In this document: in pieces, positions 5,973 through 7,672 of the stretch | How positions within the stretch are numbered: the first letter of the stretch is position 1 | Layout of the letters: every line of letters begins with the position of its first letter | Source of the DNA: JBLHOS01 sp047623825 | GTDB lineage: Bacteria; Pseudomonadota; Alphaproteobacteria; Rhodobacterales; Rhodobacteraceae | DNA length: 7,672 nucleotides | Reading direction: 5' to 3' | NCBI GenBank assembly: GCA_047623825.1 | Contig: JBLHOS010000108.1 | Span: forward strand, 1-7,672 | Notes under the pieces: model-generated | The model's input: only the letters and a program-made list of their open reading frames with translations | What the model was told of the DNA's origin: nothing | Databases searched by the model: none | Program-made: the position numbers and the translations under genes

Positions 5973-7199
5973 ATGCGACTTCTGATTTCATTCGCTGCCC
6001 TATTCGTATCCGCCCTTTTGCTGCAGCTAAGTTCTGGCGGTGTCGGCCCGTTGGATGTTTTGTCCGGCACCGCTCTTGGGTTCAGCTCAGCCGAGATCGG
6101 TTTATTGGGTTCCGCCCATTTTCTTGGCTTTATTATTGGCTGTTGGTGGGCGCCCCGCCTGATGGGGTCGGTCGGGCATTCCCGCGCGTTCGCCGTCTTC
6201 ACCGCCATGAGTGCAATCGGCCTTTTGGCCCATATGCTGATCATTGATCCGATTGCTTGGGCTTTGATGCGGATCGCAACGGGCATGTGCATCGCAGGCT
6301 GCTATACCGTGATCGAGGCCTGGTTGCAGGCCAAGGTCACCAATGCAACGCGGGGCCGTGCGATGGGCGTATACCGCATGGTCGACACTGGCGGATCGTT
6401 TGCCGCACAGCTGCTGATCGGGGTTTTAGCTCCGGCCTCATACGTCTCGTATAACTTGCTGGCGATCTTTTGCTGCATGGCACTGCTGCCGTTGATGTTG
6501 ACCCGATCAACGCAACCAGAGACCCCGAGCGCGCCCCGACTACGGCCCCAATTGGCATGGTCGATCTCACCGTTGGCCTGCATGGGGGTGCTGGTCGCGG
6601 GCCTGACATCAGCCGCCTTTCGGATGATCGGACCGCTTTACGGCCTAGAGGTCGGATTGCTGCCCGAACAGATCGCATTCTTTCTTGGCGCATTCGTTTT
6701 GGGTGGGGCGGCCGCACAGCTGCCTGCCGGCTGGTTGGCCGACAGGTTTGACCGCCGGTGGGTGTTGATCGCATTCTCGGGCGGTGCCTTCTTGGCCTGC
6801 GGGGTGACGGTCAGCCTCTCGACCAGTGGGACCAGCGCCGTGATGGCCGCCGCCTTCATATTCGGCGCACTAACCTTTCCGATCTATTCGGTTTCGGCGG
6901 CTTATGCGCATGACCGTGCAGACGATACGCAGCGGGTAGAACTTTCAGCAGCATTGATGTTCTTTTTTGCTATCGGTGCGATTGTAGCACCCGTTGTGTC
7001 CTCTGGCCTGTTAGAGTTTTTTGGCCCACCTGCGCTGTTTGCATTTATCGCGGCGGGTCATCTTTGGCTGGTCGCATTTGGTGTTTGGCGGATGAGCAGA
7101 CGGGCCAGCACGATCCAACGCGGCGCGTATGTTTGGATCCCGCGGACATCATTTCAAGTCGGCAAGATTTTCCGTCGGGGGCGCGAAGACACTCGTTGA
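5973..7199 (+). CDS. MFS transporter (YcaD-like)
   Basis: This is an inner-membrane Major Facilitator Superfamily carrier, most likely a proton-coupled exporter or uptake carrier; the substrate is not predictable. From the ATG at 5973 it is 408 aa, normal for 12 transmembrane helices, with hydrophobic segments throughout both halves and a polar linker at about 177-195. The N-half contains GCYTVIEAWLQ followed by NATRGRAMGVYR, a conserved cytoplasmic-loop block of this subgroup. The C-half carries GWLADRFDRRW (about 253-263), the MFS G-x-L-a-D-r-x-x-R-R loop signature. The frame opens at a GTG at 5937 and also has an ATG at 5943, but MRLLISFAALFVSALLLQ at 5973 starts directly at the first membrane helix, as in relatives. 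None has a strong Shine-Dalgarno. The stop lies inside a 13-bp tandem repeat. It is separated from the reductase by 113 bp and may have its own promoter. Confidence 0.87.
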   Translation: MRLLISFAALFVSALLLQLSSGGVGPLDVLSGTALGFSSAEIGLLGSAHFLGFIIGCWWAPRLMGSVGHSRAFAVFTAMSAIGLLAHMLIIDPIAWALMRIATGMCIAGCYTVIEAWLQAKVTNATRGRAMGVYRMVDTGGSFAAQLLIGVLAPASYVSYNLLAIFCCMALLPLMLTRSTQPETPSAPRLRPQLAWSISPLACMGVLVAGLTSAAFRMIGPLYGLEVGLLPEQIAFFLGAFVLGGAAAQLPAGWLADRFDRRWVLIAFSGGAFLACGVTVSLSTSGTSAVMAAAFIFGALTFPIYSVSAAYAHDRADDTQRVELSAALMFFFAIGAIVAPVVSSGLLEFFGPPALFAFIAAGHLWLVAFGVWRMSRRASTIQRGAYVWIPRTSFQVGKIFRRGREDTR

Positions 7200-7232
7200 C
7201 GTCGCCCGTTGACATCGCCCGTTAACGGCACT
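7194..7232. repeat. 13-bp tandem repeat across the MFS stop codon
   Basis: CGTTGACGTCGCC (7194-7206) is followed directly by CGTTGACATCGCC (7207-7219), differing at one base. A third, degenerate copy begins CGTTAACG at 7220. The MFS stop codon (7197-7199) lies in the first copy. The third copy falls in the palindrome CCGTTAACGG (7219-7228). A 13-bp unit is not a multiple of three, so it would not preserve frame if duplicated inside the coding region. Confidence 0.6.
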
Positions 7233-7237
7233 GTGAC

Positions 7238-7265
7238 GTGACGGACATCAAAATTTCTTTATCAT
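7238..7265 (+). promoter_or_regulatory. Candidate promoter of the YceI-family gene
   Basis: GTGACG (7238-7243) and TATCAT (7260-7265) are 16 bases apart and match the -35/-10 consensus at 4 and 5 of 6 positions. The transcript would begin near 7272, just before the possible Shine-Dalgarno GGAG at 7281-7284. A TTGACA also occurs at 7209-7214, within the tandem repeat, but no good -10 lies at the right distance. Confidence 0.35.
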
Positions 7266-7285
7266 GACCTGACCCAATCCGGAGC

Positions 7286-7672
7286 CTGCGTTACGCGATT
7301 GCTAACCGTTTTCTGCTTTTCATTGCGACGGCTGGCGCGGCTGAGCCGGTTCGATATCTATTGGATGTCGAACGTTCATCGGTCGGTTTCAACTTTTCGT
7401 TTGGCGACAGTCTTGGGGAGGGCAGCATGCCTGTCGTGGCCGCCACGTTGCGAATTGATCTCGATGCGGTCTCACGCTCCCAACTTAACGTGACTGTCGA
7501 TGTGACTGGCGCCCGAACAAGGTTCTTTCTGGCGACCGAAGCGTTGCAAAGCGCCACGGTTCTAGACACGGCAACCCACCCAACCGTCAGATTTGTCTCA
7601 TGGCGCATCCAGCCCATGGGCGATGGTGCACAGATCGAGGGGGACTTGACTGTGCGCGGCGTGACGCGGTCC
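7286..7672 (+). CDS. YceI-family periplasmic protein, N-terminal part (runs off the right edge; start unresolved)
   Basis: YceI-family proteins are secreted lipocalin-like beta-barrels that bind isoprenoid or similar lipids in the periplasm. The frame reads a signal-like stretch NRFLLFIATAGA-AEP and then VRYLLDVERSSVGFNF, the typical first strands of the family. It continues through VLDTATHPTVRFVS and GDLTVRGVTRS, which are family hallmarks (L-D-x-x-x-x-P-T-x-x-F and G-x-L-t-x-x-G-v-t-r). About 110 mature residues of a usual 170-190 are present. An in-frame stop lies at 7265-7267, and no ATG, GTG or TTG occurs before the TTG at 7361, which would remove the signal peptide. Possible non-standard starts are CTG at 7286 and ATT at 7298; a frameshift from the TTG at 7299 is another explanation. 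I give 7286 as the outer plausible limit. The family call is firm, the start is not. Confidence 0.75.
   Translation, partial: MRYAIANRFLLFIATAGAAEPVRYLLDVERSSVGFNFSFGDSLGEGSMPVVAATLRIDLDAVSRSQLNVTVDVTGARTRFFLATEALQSATVLDTATHPTVRFVSWRIQPMGDGAQIEGDLTVRGVTRS

Noticed and set aside
6337..6774. Minus-strand open frame of 145 codons inside the MFS gene
   Set aside because: It is Arg/Pro/Ser-rich, opposite transmembrane coding sequence, with no family resemblance.
7299..7493. TTG-started frame of 64 codons at the YceI gene
   Set aside because: It does not encode a recognisable protein beyond its first hydrophobic residues; the overlapping YceI frame is clearly the real one. It is kept only as a possible frameshifted start.

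Overview
The window looks like ordinary chromosomal DNA from an alphaproteobacterium, most likely a marine roseobacter-group member of the Rhodobacterales. This rests on protein recognition: crotonyl-CoA carboxylase/reductase beside ethylmalonyl-CoA mutase, an HvrA-size H-NS family protein, and a roseobacter-like MFS transporter and YceI protein. GC is moderate, about 55-60% in most genes by hand count of sample blocks. No tRNA, rRNA, transposase, integrase, phage gene or CRISPR array was seen.

Left part (1-3720): an ethylmalonyl-CoA pathway locus. The first 29 codons of ccr run off the left edge on the minus strand. Upstream of it on the same strand lies a PlsB-like glycerol-3-phosphate acyltransferase. 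Diverging from that on the plus strand is ecm, the coenzyme B12-dependent ethylmalonyl-CoA mutase. Ccr makes ethylmalonyl-CoA by reductive carboxylation of crotonyl-CoA, and Ecm isomerises it to methylsuccinyl-CoA after epimerisation. Together they are the signature steps of acetyl-CoA assimilation without the glyoxylate bypass. Both intergenic regions carry promoter-like sequences and palindromes that may be operators.

Middle part (3721-5859): a compact plus-strand cluster of a small H-NS family nucleoid protein, purine nucleoside phosphorylase DeoD (12 bp later) and an aldo/keto reductase (ATGA overlap with deoD). The tight spacing suggests one transcript. Base composition drops to about 40% GC from the last 80 codons of ecm through the start of the H-NS gene, then recovers in deoD.

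Right part (5860-7672): a 12-transmembrane-type MFS transporter, a short spacer with a 13-bp tandem repeat across the transporter stop codon, and the 5' part of a YceI-family periplasmic protein that runs off the right edge. The YceI frame has no ordinary start codon before its signal peptide.

I did not find a convincing undescribed multi-gene system. The points most worth a second look are the candidate operators around ccr and ecm, the composition trough, the H-NS/DeoD/reductase linkage and the missing YceI start codon.
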